From the NCBI GenBank assembly GCA_913065005.1, contig CAJYAJ010000010.1, positions 1 to 44,193 on the forward strand: a stretch of 44,193 nt of DNA, in the 5' to 3' direction. The position numbers and the translations under genes are program-made. Below, in pieces: positions 23,948 through 32,337 of this stretch; positions within the stretch are counted from its first letter, which is position 1, and the number at the start of each line of letters is the position of its first letter. The DNA comes from an uncultured Verrucomicrobiota bacterium. GTDB lineage: Bacteria; Verrucomicrobiota; Kiritimatiellia; Kiritimatiellales; Pontiellaceae. The notes beneath the pieces are model-generated. The model was given only the letters and a program-made list of their open reading frames with translations. It had not been told where the DNA came from and searched no databases.

Positions 23948-26917
23948 TTAAACGCCTGCTAACGTTGCCTTAAAGCGAGCGCGCATGGTTTCGCGGTCGA
24001 GCGTGGCAAGCTCGTGGATGGTCAACGCCTCACCCGCCGTAACCCGCCCAATGGGCGTCAGCGGTAGCCCTGCAAACAACGCCTCAAACGCCGCTACATC
24101 GTCCGGCTTCACCGACACCACAAAGCGACTATTCGACTCGGAAAAGAGCGCCGTAACGGCTCCCTGCGATACCGCCGAAAGATCGACCTCTGCCCCTTGC
24201 CCGCTTCCCACCGTTGCCAATGCCAATGCGAGTGCTAATCCACCCTTCGTTGGCGTCGTTGCCGACTGTAAAAGGCCCTGCTTTGTCGCCCCGTTCATCG
24301 CTCGATAAATCGCTAATGCCTGTTCCCCATTCACCTCAGGAACCTGCCCGCCCATCGCTTCCGGTGTACCTTGCTGTTCTGCCAACCATCGATAATAGGA
24401 AGAAGCACCTAGCTCCGTCTTCGTTTCACCAATCACATAAATCAGATCGCCCGCTGCCTTGAACGGCATCGTTATCGCTTGGCTCACATCCGCCATCTGA
24501 CCGACTGAGGAAATCAACAATGTCGGAGGAATCGAAATCTTTTTTCCACCTCGAGTGGAATCATTTTTGCACGAATCTTTACCCGAAACCGCTGGCGTCT
24601 TATACAGCGTGGTTAGATCATATAACGCCTTACACGACCGCACCAACTGTGCCATCTTATACGCCCCATCTGGCGTCTTTTCCGACTCCACTGGATCCGG
24701 CCAACAGAAGTTATCCAAAATCGCAATCCGATCCAAATCACCGCCTACCGCAATCACACGCCGCACCGCCTCATCAATCACCGAGGTCGTCATCGCATAC
24801 GTATCGATATCCGAATACCATGGATTAATCCCTTCTGCTAATACCGCCCCTCGATCACTCTCATAGTTAACGCGCAGCACCGTCGCATCGGAAGGCACAT
24901 CCGCTTGGGATCCCACAAATGGTTTCACCACACTCAGCCCCTTCACTTCGCCATCATACATCCGGCTCTTATACTCCCGTGAGCAGAGATTTAAATCGCC
25001 CAATAAGGCTAAAATTGAATCACTATAATCCGTCGTCTCTGGCACCACTGGTGCTTCGACCGTAGGCGCTTGCCACACCGCTGGCATATCCAACGTGGGG
25101 CAGCCATCCTCATACAAGAAGTTCATATAGAGGCTCGCAACAACCGCTCCCTCCTGCTTCACCGTAAAGTAGCCCGAGTCATTAAACGTACCCATAAACG
25201 CCACCTCCACATCCCGCCGCTTCGCTAACGCCTCAAACGCCGAACGCTGTTCCGGTTGCACCGCCAATGTCATTCGCTCTTGTGCCTCTGAAACCAACAC
25301 TTCCCACGGCTGCAAACCCTCATACTTCAACGGCGCACCTTCCAGCTCGCACTCGCAACCGCCCGAATATTTGCCCATCTCACCGAACGAACACGAGATG
25401 CCACCTGCTCCATTATCGGTGATACAACGGAATAAACCTGCATCACGCGCTTCCAAAATAAACTCATACAACTTCCGTTGCGTCAGCGGATCCCCAATTT
25501 GAACCGCCTGTGCTGGCGACTCCGTTCGCAACTCCTCCGATGAGAACGTGGCTCCATGAATCCCATCTTTACCAATGCGACCGCCGCACATAACAACCCA
25601 GTCGCCCACTTCAATCTCTTTCCGCTCCGATGGACGACCGCCCACCTCAACCGGAATCGTTCCCAACGTGCCGCAATAAACCAACGGCTTGCCCAGAAAA
25701 CGCTCATCAAAACACTCAAACCCTCGGCTATACGGTATACCGGATTGGTTCCCGCCATCGATTACGCCCTCATGCACGCCATCCCGAATCCGACGCGGAT
25801 GCATCAAACCCTCTGGCATCGCATCCGCATAAAACGGCGACCCCAAACAATAGCCCCATACATTGGAAACCAATTCCGCCCCCATACCCGTTCCCAACGG
25901 ATCGCGGTTCACGCCCACAATGCCCGTCATCGCACCGCCATACGGATCCAACGCCGACGGTGAATTATGCGTCTCCACCTTATAAACCAGATGCAAGCGA
26001 TCATCGAACTTCACAATTCCCGCATTATCCGTAAAGACCGAAACCAACCAATCAATCGACTCTGCAATTCGATTTGTACTCGCCTTCACATAGGTTTTAT
26101 AAAGCGAATGAATCGTCTCCTCTTCCCCCGTCTCCGCATCTCGATACTGAACCGTTCCTGCAAAAATCTTGTGCGAGCAATGCTCCGACCACGTCTGTGC
26201 AATACACTCGAGCTCCACATCCGTCGGCCACGCTGCCAACCCCAACGCCTGCCGATGCGCCTGCACCGACGCCTCTAAATAGTGCCCTCGAATCGCTCGC
26301 ATCTCCTCCAACGAAAGCGATAAAATTCCCTCGCTTGAAATCCGCATCAGCTCCGCATCATCATCCGGCAGCTCAATCACCTTCACCTGCGGTTCCCGCT
26401 CATCTTCAAACAACGGCAAGCTCATATCCGGTTCCGACGCACGCCACTCCGACTCACTCCAAACCGCCACCTGCTGAATCAATCCATTTGCCAACAAATC
26501 ATATCCCAGACGCTCCATCTCCTCACGCCCCAGATCCCCTGTCACAAAATACTGGATCGAGGTATACACCTGCTCCTCCCACGCCAGCTCTCGCCCCAAC
26601 AAATCCTGCAACGATCCCCGTGCCGTCCGGCCCACATTATCCGTTACACCTGCCTTATAGCTAATTTCCAGACACCATGTGAACGCCTCTGCCATCGCCA
26701 AACGACCCCGTGCCGACTCCGCTACCACCGCATCCGTAAACACGTCCATCACCCGATCCGCTTCCGCATCCGAAAGATGGGCCGTCACTTTATACGCATC
26801 CCGTGTTCGACACTTCTCCATCGATAATCCTAACGCTCGATCCGCCCGATCCAACACACTTCGACCCCGCGCATCTGGAACCCCAGACTTCAACCCTATT
26901 TCAAATCGATATACCAT
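23948..26917 (-). CDS. purL: FGAM synthase PurL with two fused N-terminal PurS-like domains, no glutaminase
   Basis: It converts FGAR to FGAM, purine pathway step 4. At 989 residues it falls between small PurL (about 740) and the 1300-residue enzyme of E. coli. The N-terminus holds two PurS-like modules: residues 1 to about 75 start MVYRFEIGLKSGVPDARGR, and about 85-165 start FTWCLEISYKAGVTDNVGR. This resembles the PurS-dimer-like domain of large PurL. The catalytic body follows with TWSEHCSHKIFAGTV, KVETHNSPSALDPYGGAMTG, TDNGAGGISCSFGEMG and SGKDSCKND. It ends around residue 989 without the class I glutamine amidotransferase domain, so PurQ or ammonia is required. AAGGA lies about 8 nt before the ATG. 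It is divergent from the helical-repeat gene. Confidence 0.93.
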   Translation of the reverse strand: MVYRFEIGLKSGVPDARGRSVLDRADRALGLSMEKCRTRDAYKVTAHLSDAEADRVMDVFTDAVVAESARGRLAMAEAFTWCLEISYKAGVTDNVGRTARGSLQDLLGRELAWEEQVYTSIQYFVTGDLGREEMERLGYDLLANGLIQQVAVWSESEWRASEPDMSLPLFEDEREPQVKVIELPDDDAELMRISSEGILSLSLEEMRAIRGHYLEASVQAHRQALGLAAWPTDVELECIAQTWSEHCSHKIFAGTVQYRDAETGEEETIHSLYKTYVKASTNRIAESIDWLVSVFTDNAGIVKFDDRLHLVYKVETHNSPSALDPYGGAMTGIVGVNRDPLGTGMGAELVSNVWGYCLGSPFYADAMPEGLMHPRRIRDGVHEGVIDGGNQSGIPYSRGFECFDERFLGKPLVYCGTLGTIPVEVGGRPSERKEIEVGDWVVMCGGRIGKDGIHGATFSSEELRTESPAQAVQIGDPLTQRKLYEFILEARDAGLFRCITDNGAGGISCSFGEMGKYSGGCECELEGAPLKYEGLQPWEVLVSEAQERMTLAVQPEQRSAFEALAKRRDVEVAFMGTFNDSGYFTVKQEGAVVASLYMNFLYEDGCPTLDMPAVWQAPTVEAPVVPETTDYSDSILALLGDLNLCSREYKSRMYDGEVKGLSVVKPFVGSQADVPSDATVLRVNYESDRGAVLAEGINPWYSDIDTYAMTTSVIDEAVRRVIAVGGDLDRIAILDNFCWPDPVESEKTPDGAYKMAQLVRSCKALYDLTTLYKTPAVSGKDSCKNDSTRGGKKISIPPTLLISSVGQMADVSQAITMPFKAAGDLIYVIGETKTELGASSYYRWLAEQQGTPEAMGGQVPEVNGEQALAIYRAMNGATKQGLLQSATTPTKGGLALALALATVGSGQGAEVDLSAVSQGAVTALFSESNSRFVVSVKPDDVAAFEALFAGLPLTPIGRVTAGEALTIHELATLDRETMRARFKATLAGV

Positions 26918-26968
26918 TCACCTGTCCTTTTAAACCATAAGCTCCGAACCATACCCACTTCCCCCAGC

Positions 26969-27016
26969 CGGGAAAAGAGCAGACCTCGTTAAAGTTAATC
27001 TTTCCCGTTTTTTTTT
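26969..27016 (+). terminator. Terminator-like hairpin in the purL / secreted-protein divergent region
   Basis: CGGGAAA (26969-26975) can pair with TTTCCCG (27001-27007) across a 25-nt loop. Nine T (27008-27016) follow, giving the shape of an intrinsic terminator in plus orientation. It sits 58 bp upstream of the ATG at 27075, between divergent genes, so it does not end any annotated plus-strand gene. It could be a leader attenuator for the downstream gene or could stop antisense transcripts. I recognise no riboswitch. Confidence 0.5.
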
Positions 27017-27074
27017 GAATGTCACTTGAACTTTCAGGTCTCATTACATACGTTTTGAACGACTGGAGAATTAG

Positions 27075-27974
27075 ATGAAAAAAATCATACCCCTTTGCAC
27101 CCTTTGCACCCTTTTCGCCATTGCCCTCACATCAACGGCTCAGCTTCCCGCACCCACCACCCCCAACACTACTACCGTCTCCATCAAAGAAATGCTCATA
27201 AGCGGCCCTCCTCAGCTCAAAATGCACTCGCTCGCTATGATCACCCAAAACCAGACCCCCGGTGCCGTAGACGCCTCCTATCTCGACGCCTTCGAAAGCT
27301 GTAGCACCAACACCATAGCAGCCATTCGCTCCATCACCGCCCGTACGTTGGGTCAACACTTCATTCAAGATCAGACCCACCCCCATACACGCGCCATCGA
27401 ACTTCTCCTCAACCTCGCGCAAGACTCCCATGCCGACGTACGCTTTTCAGCGACCGCTTTTGGACTCTGCAAACTTCAATTCATGACACCCGAGGTTTTA
27501 GAAACACTCATTACCATCGCTACCACCGACCGACGCGCCTCCCTCCTCGAAACCATCCAAACCGCCATCGCCGATCTGCCCGAAACCAAACAATATCTGG
27601 AAAATAAACTCCAAAACCAAGCCGACATCGCCTACTACGAGATCTACCGCGAATTAATGGACGACGAACCCCTCCATGCCACCGCCTACCAAGATCTCCC
27701 CTCCAGCCGACCGCGCCTCTTTGTCTTCAGCACCGGCAACACCGACCTCCCCACCGCCACCACCGAACTACAACGACAACTGAAACAGATCGGTATTGAT
27801 CACAACCTCATCCAATCCAAAGACTCTCAAGCCAATTCCATGCTCATGCTAAAAACCTTCATCACAAGAGAATGCATCGAAGTCGAAAAGCACTTCACCC
27901 ACCACGACCAATTTCCCATCACCCAATCACTCTGGGTCACGCCCGAAATCGAAGTTCAACTACAGAACTTCTAA
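27075..27974 (+). CDS. Secreted helical-repeat (HEAT-like) protein, function unknown
   Basis: A 299-residue protein with a signal peptide (residues 1 to about 22, LCTLFAIALTSTAQ). About residues 30-185 are paired helices resembling HEAT/armadillo repeats, for example AIELLLNLAQDSHADVRFSA and EVLETLITIATTDRRASLLE. The C-terminal part (about 205-299) is a separate alpha/beta-looking segment opening RPRLFVFSTGNTDL. No catalytic motif is recognised. GGAG lies 8 nt before the ATG, and the terminator-like hairpin at 26969-27016 lies upstream. The 3' end is 4 bp from the convergent LptF/G stop. The presence of a signal peptide suggests a periplasmic protein-protein interaction role (inference). Confidence 0.75.
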   Translation: MKKIIPLCTLCTLFAIALTSTAQLPAPTTPNTTTVSIKEMLISGPPQLKMHSLAMITQNQTPGAVDASYLDAFESCSTNTIAAIRSITARTLGQHFIQDQTHPHTRAIELLLNLAQDSHADVRFSATAFGLCKLQFMTPEVLETLITIATTDRRASLLETIQTAIADLPETKQYLENKLQNQADIAYYEIYRELMDDEPLHATAYQDLPSSRPRLFVFSTGNTDLPTATTELQRQLKQIGIDHNLIQSKDSQANSMLMLKTFITRECIEVEKHFTHHDQFPITQSLWVTPEIEVQLQNF

Positions 27975-27978
27975 CGCA

Positions 27979-29106
27979 TCAGTTTAATTTGCGGATCATC
28001 CACAACCCGCCCACCTGCGCCGCTAACGTCCCGATCCACGGAATCAACCACGGATACCATTGCGGCTTTGTATCCAATCCATCCGCCACGATAATCAATA
28101 AATAATAGACAAACATCACCGCCAAACTCAGCACCATCCCCGCCGCCGACTCCCGCCGATGCGACTGAATTCCCAACGGAATCCCAACCAACACAAACGT
28201 CAACGGTGCCAACGCCAAATAAAAACGCTGATGCAAATGCACACGCCAACGACACCGCTCCTGCTCAGCCTGCTCCACACCCATACCCAACACATCACCC
28301 ACATGATCAATTTGATACACCAGCTCAGCCAACGTCATATTTCTTCGCTTTTTGCTCACCGCCTCTCGCTCCGACATCGCTGAAATATCCAACTGAATTG
28401 GAAACTGATCCGCCGCAATATAATGCGTTTTCGTGGCATCATCCGGATGCTCTGGATCGGGCAACTCAATTCGAACCGACTGCAACATCACCTCCAGAAA
28501 CGACTCTCCCTCTCGATGAGAAAGGGTGCCCGTCTTAGCCCGAATACTCCGCTCAATCTGTCCACCCTCATCGGAAATCTCATAAAACACCAGGTCTTCA
28601 ATTTGCGACCCTTCTTTTTTCCCCACATAAATCATATAGCCTGGAAAATCTCGAATAAAACGACCCTCATCCAGCAACTTCACCGGATCCTCCACACCCA
28701 TATTCTTCAACAACGACCGGTTCGCATACTGTGTATTTGGATAAATTAACGTATTGTTCACCAAACAAAACACCGACAAACCCAACGCCATCAAAATGAG
28801 CGGCGAAGCAATCTGCCACAAGCTCAGCCCCCCGCTCTTCATCGCACTCAGCTCACTATCCGCCGATAACCGACCAAACAACAACAACGTCGCAAACAAC
28901 ACACTAATCGGAATCGAATACGACAGCGTATACGGAATATTATTCAAGAAAAACCTCAGCACCGTTCCCACATCGATACCACGCGAAAGCACATCAATCG
29001 CCTTATAGATCGCCCCCAAACACATCGCAAACGTCACCAACAGCAACGCCATCCCGAACAGCCCCGCAAAATCACGCAACACATACCGACCCAACCGACC
29101 CAACAT
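27979..29106 (-). CDS. LptF/LptG-family lipopolysaccharide export permease
   Basis: An inner-membrane subunit of the LptBFG ABC exporter that extracts lipopolysaccharide for transport across the periplasm (family knowledge). About 375 residues from ATG 29106, with GGAGGG upstream; a GTG one codon earlier is possible. There are three N-terminal membrane helices, including LFGMALLLVTFAMCLGAIY and the signature FGRLSADSELSAMKSGG. A periplasmic beta-jellyroll region follows at about 130-270, then three C-terminal helices. LptF and LptG cannot be told apart here, and a second YjgP/YjgQ permease is not in the window. The gene supports a diderm cell with LPS. Confidence 0.9.
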   Translation of the reverse strand: MLGRLGRYVLRDFAGLFGMALLLVTFAMCLGAIYKAIDVLSRGIDVGTVLRFFLNNIPYTLSYSIPISVLFATLLLFGRLSADSELSAMKSGGLSLWQIASPLILMALGLSVFCLVNNTLIYPNTQYANRSLLKNMGVEDPVKLLDEGRFIRDFPGYMIYVGKKEGSQIEDLVFYEISDEGGQIERSIRAKTGTLSHREGESFLEVMLQSVRIELPDPEHPDDATKTHYIAADQFPIQLDISAMSEREAVSKKRRNMTLAELVYQIDHVGDVLGMGVEQAEQERCRWRVHLHQRFYLALAPLTFVLVGIPLGIQSHRRESAAGMVLSLAVMFVYYLLIIVADGLDTKPQWYPWLIPWIGTLAAQVGGLWMIRKLN

Positions 29107-29275
29107 CACACGCCCTCCATCAGCCCACTGCCCGCATCGATTTCACCAAGATAAAAATCCATCTTCATTCCTGTTCAACCTCGCATACTTTCCACGCACC
29201 GATCAACCGGTAAACAGAAAATGTCTTGCAGGGATCCCCACATTCTGAAACCGTCTCGCCTTTTCGGAGCCCACC

Positions 29276-30106
29276 ATGCAAAAAACAACGTTCATCGTTA
29301 AACACCGCCAAGAAGGACAACGCCTCTTCGCCGTCATCGCTGAAGAACAAAACGTATCCAAAAAACAAGCCCAAGCCTGGATCGATGAAAAGCGCGTCCT
29401 CGTCAACGGCAAGCGCATCTGGATTCGCCGCCATCTACTCAAAGAAGACGATACCGTTGAAATTCTTCAACTCGCCACCACCGCCCCCATTCCAAAAAAA
29501 ATTCCCATTCTCTGGCACGATAAAGACTACCTTATCGTCAACAAAGCCCCAGGTCTGCTCTCAAACGCCCATGCCGACAGCCTCGAAGCTCGCCTCCAAA
29601 AACAACAAAACAACCCCCAAATCTGCGCCGTTCACCGCCTCGACAAAGAAACCTCCGGCTGTCTCCTCTTCGCCACCTCTGCCGACACCAAAGCCGCAGC
29701 CGTTCCCCTCTTTCGCGGACGCGACATCATCAAAGTCTATCGCGCCCTCACCGTCGGCAAATTTCCCAATATCTGGAAAGAGATTCGTACCGATATCGAC
29801 GGCTACATCGCCACCACCCTCGTCAAGATTCTCGACAGCAACCGCCAAGCCTCCTACCTCGAACTCCGCATCGAAACCGGACGCACCCACCAAATTCGCC
29901 GCCACCTCGCCGACAAACGCTATCCCGTTTTAGGTGATAAGAAATACGCCGGAACCGGCCATGAAATTTCCCTACAACAACCCCGCCAGATGCTACACGC
30001 CTACCGGCTTATTTTTCCGCACCCTCGCACCAAAGAAACCATCCGTGCCACCGCACCCATGCCCTCCGATATCAAGCGCACTCTCAACCAGCTCAAGCTT
30101 CGCTAA
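29276..30106 (+). CDS. RluA-family pseudouridine synthase with S4 domain
   Basis: It isomerises uridine to pseudouridine in rRNA or tRNA. The 276-residue protein has an N-terminal S4 RNA-binding domain (about 12-65, RLFAVIAEEQNVSKKQAQAW, then KRVLVNGKRI). The catalytic domain has the RluA motif VHRLDKETSGCLLFA with nucleophile Asp123, and ends with the RTHQIRRHLADKRYPVLGD block. These identify the RluA/RluC/RluD group but not the target site. GGAG lies 6 nt before the ATG at 29276. The 3' end overlaps purF by 4 bp. Confidence 0.93.
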   Translation: MQKTTFIVKHRQEGQRLFAVIAEEQNVSKKQAQAWIDEKRVLVNGKRIWIRRHLLKEDDTVEILQLATTAPIPKKIPILWHDKDYLIVNKAPGLLSNAHADSLEARLQKQQNNPQICAVHRLDKETSGCLLFATSADTKAAAVPLFRGRDIIKVYRALTVGKFPNIWKEIRTDIDGYIATTLVKILDSNRQASYLELRIETGRTHQIRRHLADKRYPVLGDKKYAGTGHEISLQQPRQMLHAYRLIFPHPRTKETIRATAPMPSDIKRTLNQLKLR

Positions 30107-31995
30107 TACGCCCGCTCGTTGCTCGATTCCATAAAATTAATAAACGCCCGATTCGCCACCCGATTGCCCCCCGGCGTTGGATAATTCCCCGTGAAATACC
30201 AATCCCCCTGATGCGCCGGACACGCCGTATGCAACCCCTCAATCCGCTGAAAGATAATCTCTACCTCTGCCGACAAATCCTTCGGCGTTAGAATCGACCC
30301 AATCCGCTCCGTAATCGCCTCCAAACTCAACGAAGCAAACAGCCGCTTCACCTCATTTTCCGACTCCCGCACCGGCTTCTTCAAATCCGCCAACGCCGCC
30401 TCATAAATCGAGGTCAACAACGCCTCTCCATCTGCCTGCTCACGCACCAAGGAAACCGCCGCCTCAAACGCCACGAAATCACCCATCTTCGACATATCAA
30501 TACCATAGCAATCCGGATACCGAATCTGCGGCGCCGAAGAGACTACAATAATCTTCTTCATCTTCAATCGATCCAGAATCCGTAAAATACTCCGCCGCAA
30601 CGTCGTACCCCGCACAATCGAATCATCCAGCACCACCAACGTATCCGTCGGTGCAATAATCCCATATGTCGTATCATACACCTGCGAAACCAACTCCTCC
30701 CGATCCGCATCCGCTGTAATAAATGTTCGCAACTTCGCATCCTTCGTCATCAGCTTTTCAATCCGCGGATGCAACGTCAACAACTGCTCAATCTCCGTCT
30801 CCGGTGCACCCCGCTGCATCGCCTCGCGCAATGCCTGCGTCCGAAAATCACGCAACCCCTCCATCAATCCATAAAACGCCGTCTCCGCCGTATTCGGGAT
30901 ATATGAAAAAACCGTATGCTCCAAATCACCATTCACCGCCGAAAGCACCTGCTTCACCAACGAACGCCCCAACAGCTTTCGCTCCCGATAAATATCCAAA
31001 TCCGTTCCCCGCGAAAAATAAATTCGCTCAAACGAACACGGCTTTTTCTCCAACGGCTCATTGATCAACTCAGACTGGATCGAGCCATCCTTCCGTACGA
31101 TCAACGCATGCCCCGGCTCCACCTCTCGAATCGCCTCCAATGGCACATTCAGCGCCGTCTTTATCTGCGGGCGCTCCGATGCCACCGCCACGATCTCCTC
31201 ATCTTCATAGTAGAACGCCGGGCGAATCCCCGCCGGATCTCGCAACACAAACAGATCCCCATGCCCTAGCATCCCTGCCATCACATAGCCCCCATCAAAA
31301 GCCCGCGTCGCCTTCCGCAACACCAAGCCCAAATCCAGCTCTTCAATAATCTTCGCCGTAATCGACGTTCGCTCCACCCCCGCTTTGCGATACTTCCGAA
31401 AAATTGCTTCATTCCCCTCGTCCAGAAAATGCCCTATCTTCTCCAACACCACCACCGTATCCGTATGGTTTCGCGGATGCTGCCCCAGCTCCACCAACAT
31501 CTCAAACAGCTCGCGATTATTCGTCAGATTAAAGTTCCCCGCTAGCACCAGATTCCGTGTCATCCAATTATTTTGACGCAAAAACGGATGGCAAAATGTC
31601 TCCCCCGAAGCCCCATGCGTTCCATACCGCAAATGCCCCAGCAACAACTCCCCTGCAAAATGAACATGCTCCTTAATCCATGCCCCATCACTCATCTTTT
31701 CAGGATATTCATCCGCCGCTTTAATAAACGACTTCGCCAACCGGCTCCGAACATCCATCAACGGATTCTCACCCGCCGAACGCGTCCGAAAAATATACGG
31801 ACTTCCCGGCTCCATATCCAACTTGATTACCGCCGCTCCCGCACCATCCTGGCCCCGGTTATGCTGCTTCTCCATCAGCAAATTCAGCTTATTCACGCCA
31901 TACATAGAAGTACCATACTTCTTGATGTAATAGTTTAACGGTTTCCGCAGCCGTATCGCCGCAATTCCGCACTCATGGCCGATCCAATCGCTCAT
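30103..31995 (-). CDS. purF: Amidophosphoribosyltransferase, long Bacteroidetes-like form
   Basis: It makes phosphoribosylamine from PRPP and glutamine, the committed step of purine synthesis. The 630 residues are about 120 longer than E. coli PurF and match the long form known from Bacteroidetes. The N-terminal nucleophile cysteine is at position 9 (MSDWIGHECGIAAIRL), so removal of an eight-residue leader is expected. The glutaminase domain has EKQHNRGQDGAGAAV and LLGHLRYGTHG. The phosphoribosyltransferase domain has the PRPP loop VVLDDSIVRGTT (about residue 455). An excellent ribosome binding site (GAGGAGGG) precedes ATG 31995. GlmS and AsnB are excluded by the PRPP loop. Confidence 0.93.
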   Translation of the reverse strand: MSDWIGHECGIAAIRLRKPLNYYIKKYGTSMYGVNKLNLLMEKQHNRGQDGAGAAVIKLDMEPGSPYIFRTRSAGENPLMDVRSRLAKSFIKAADEYPEKMSDGAWIKEHVHFAGELLLGHLRYGTHGASGETFCHPFLRQNNWMTRNLVLAGNFNLTNNRELFEMLVELGQHPRNHTDTVVVLEKIGHFLDEGNEAIFRKYRKAGVERTSITAKIIEELDLGLVLRKATRAFDGGYVMAGMLGHGDLFVLRDPAGIRPAFYYEDEEIVAVASERPQIKTALNVPLEAIREVEPGHALIVRKDGSIQSELINEPLEKKPCSFERIYFSRGTDLDIYRERKLLGRSLVKQVLSAVNGDLEHTVFSYIPNTAETAFYGLMEGLRDFRTQALREAMQRGAPETEIEQLLTLHPRIEKLMTKDAKLRTFITADADREELVSQVYDTTYGIIAPTDTLVVLDDSIVRGTTLRRSILRILDRLKMKKIIVVSSAPQIRYPDCYGIDMSKMGDFVAFEAAVSLVREQADGEALLTSIYEAALADLKKPVRESENEVKRLFASLSLEAITERIGSILTPKDLSAEVEIIFQRIEGLHTACPAHQGDWYFTGNYPTPGGNRVANRAFINFMESSNERAY

Positions 31996-32082
31996 AACAT
32001 ACCCTCCTCAGGTTATGTGTCGGTTAAGAAAACCTAAACCTGCCAACCCCTACTCCCAAAGTCAAGCTCCCACCCCTTCCGC

Positions 32083-32154
32083 GATGGAACCTCCAAAACG
32101 GCACAACGCACGGCATCCGGCACCCATGGCTTCTTCCGCGTGCAAGTCAACTAA
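32083..32154 (+). pseudogene. Start-less remnant of the repeated C-terminal tail
   Basis: In frame with copy 1, this reads a tail beginning DGTSKTAQRT and ending GTHGFFRVQVN, closed by TAA at 32152-32154. Upstream the frame stays open only to a TAA at 32035-32037 and contains no ATG, GTG or TTG start. Nothing resembling the copy 1 signal peptide is present. It looks like the last 23 codons of a gene whose body has been lost. The tail's reading frame is intact and most differences from copy 1 are substitutions, which fits a gene-family 3' end. Confidence 0.6.
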
Positions 32155-32166
32155 CGCTGTTTTATC

Positions 32167-32232
32167 AAAAAGCGGGATATCTTTTGAGAGCGGGATCCTG
32201 CTTTTTCCGCCCCCGGTTGGGGCGGTTTTTTT
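32167..32232 (+). terminator. Double-hairpin intrinsic terminator in repeat copy 2
   Basis: The first hairpin pairs AAAAAGCGGGAT (32167-32178) with ATCCTGCTTTTT (32195-32206), with one G-T pair. The second is the same GC stem as in copy 1, CCGCCCC (32207-32213) with GGGGCGG (32219-32225), followed by seven T. In copy 1 the first hairpin is largely destroyed by changes in its left arm. Confidence 0.88.
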
Positions 32233-32337
32233 GCTACCTCAAAAAGATTGATCCGTCGTGGCCACTCTTTCATACTTCGATGTATTGAACGTTTTATCGA
32301 TGACAAGGTCGGTAGAAAAAGAAGGAGAAACAGAACG

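Larger units (their letters stand above)
32081..32235 (+). repeat. 155-bp repeat copy 2: orphan C-terminal tail plus terminator
   Basis: The second copy of the block at 22566-22720, in the same orientation, 9.5 kb away. It lies between the purF start and the metalloprotease gene. The upstream sequence is unrelated to copy 1, so similarity begins inside a coding frame. The strong plus-strand C excess seen to the left fades near this element. Confidence 0.85.

Noticed and set aside
22290-32240. asd-to-purF segment as a mobile island bounded by the 155-bp direct repeats
   Set aside because: Its genes are core biosynthesis and RNA-modification genes, and there is no integrase, transposase, tRNA target or phage gene.
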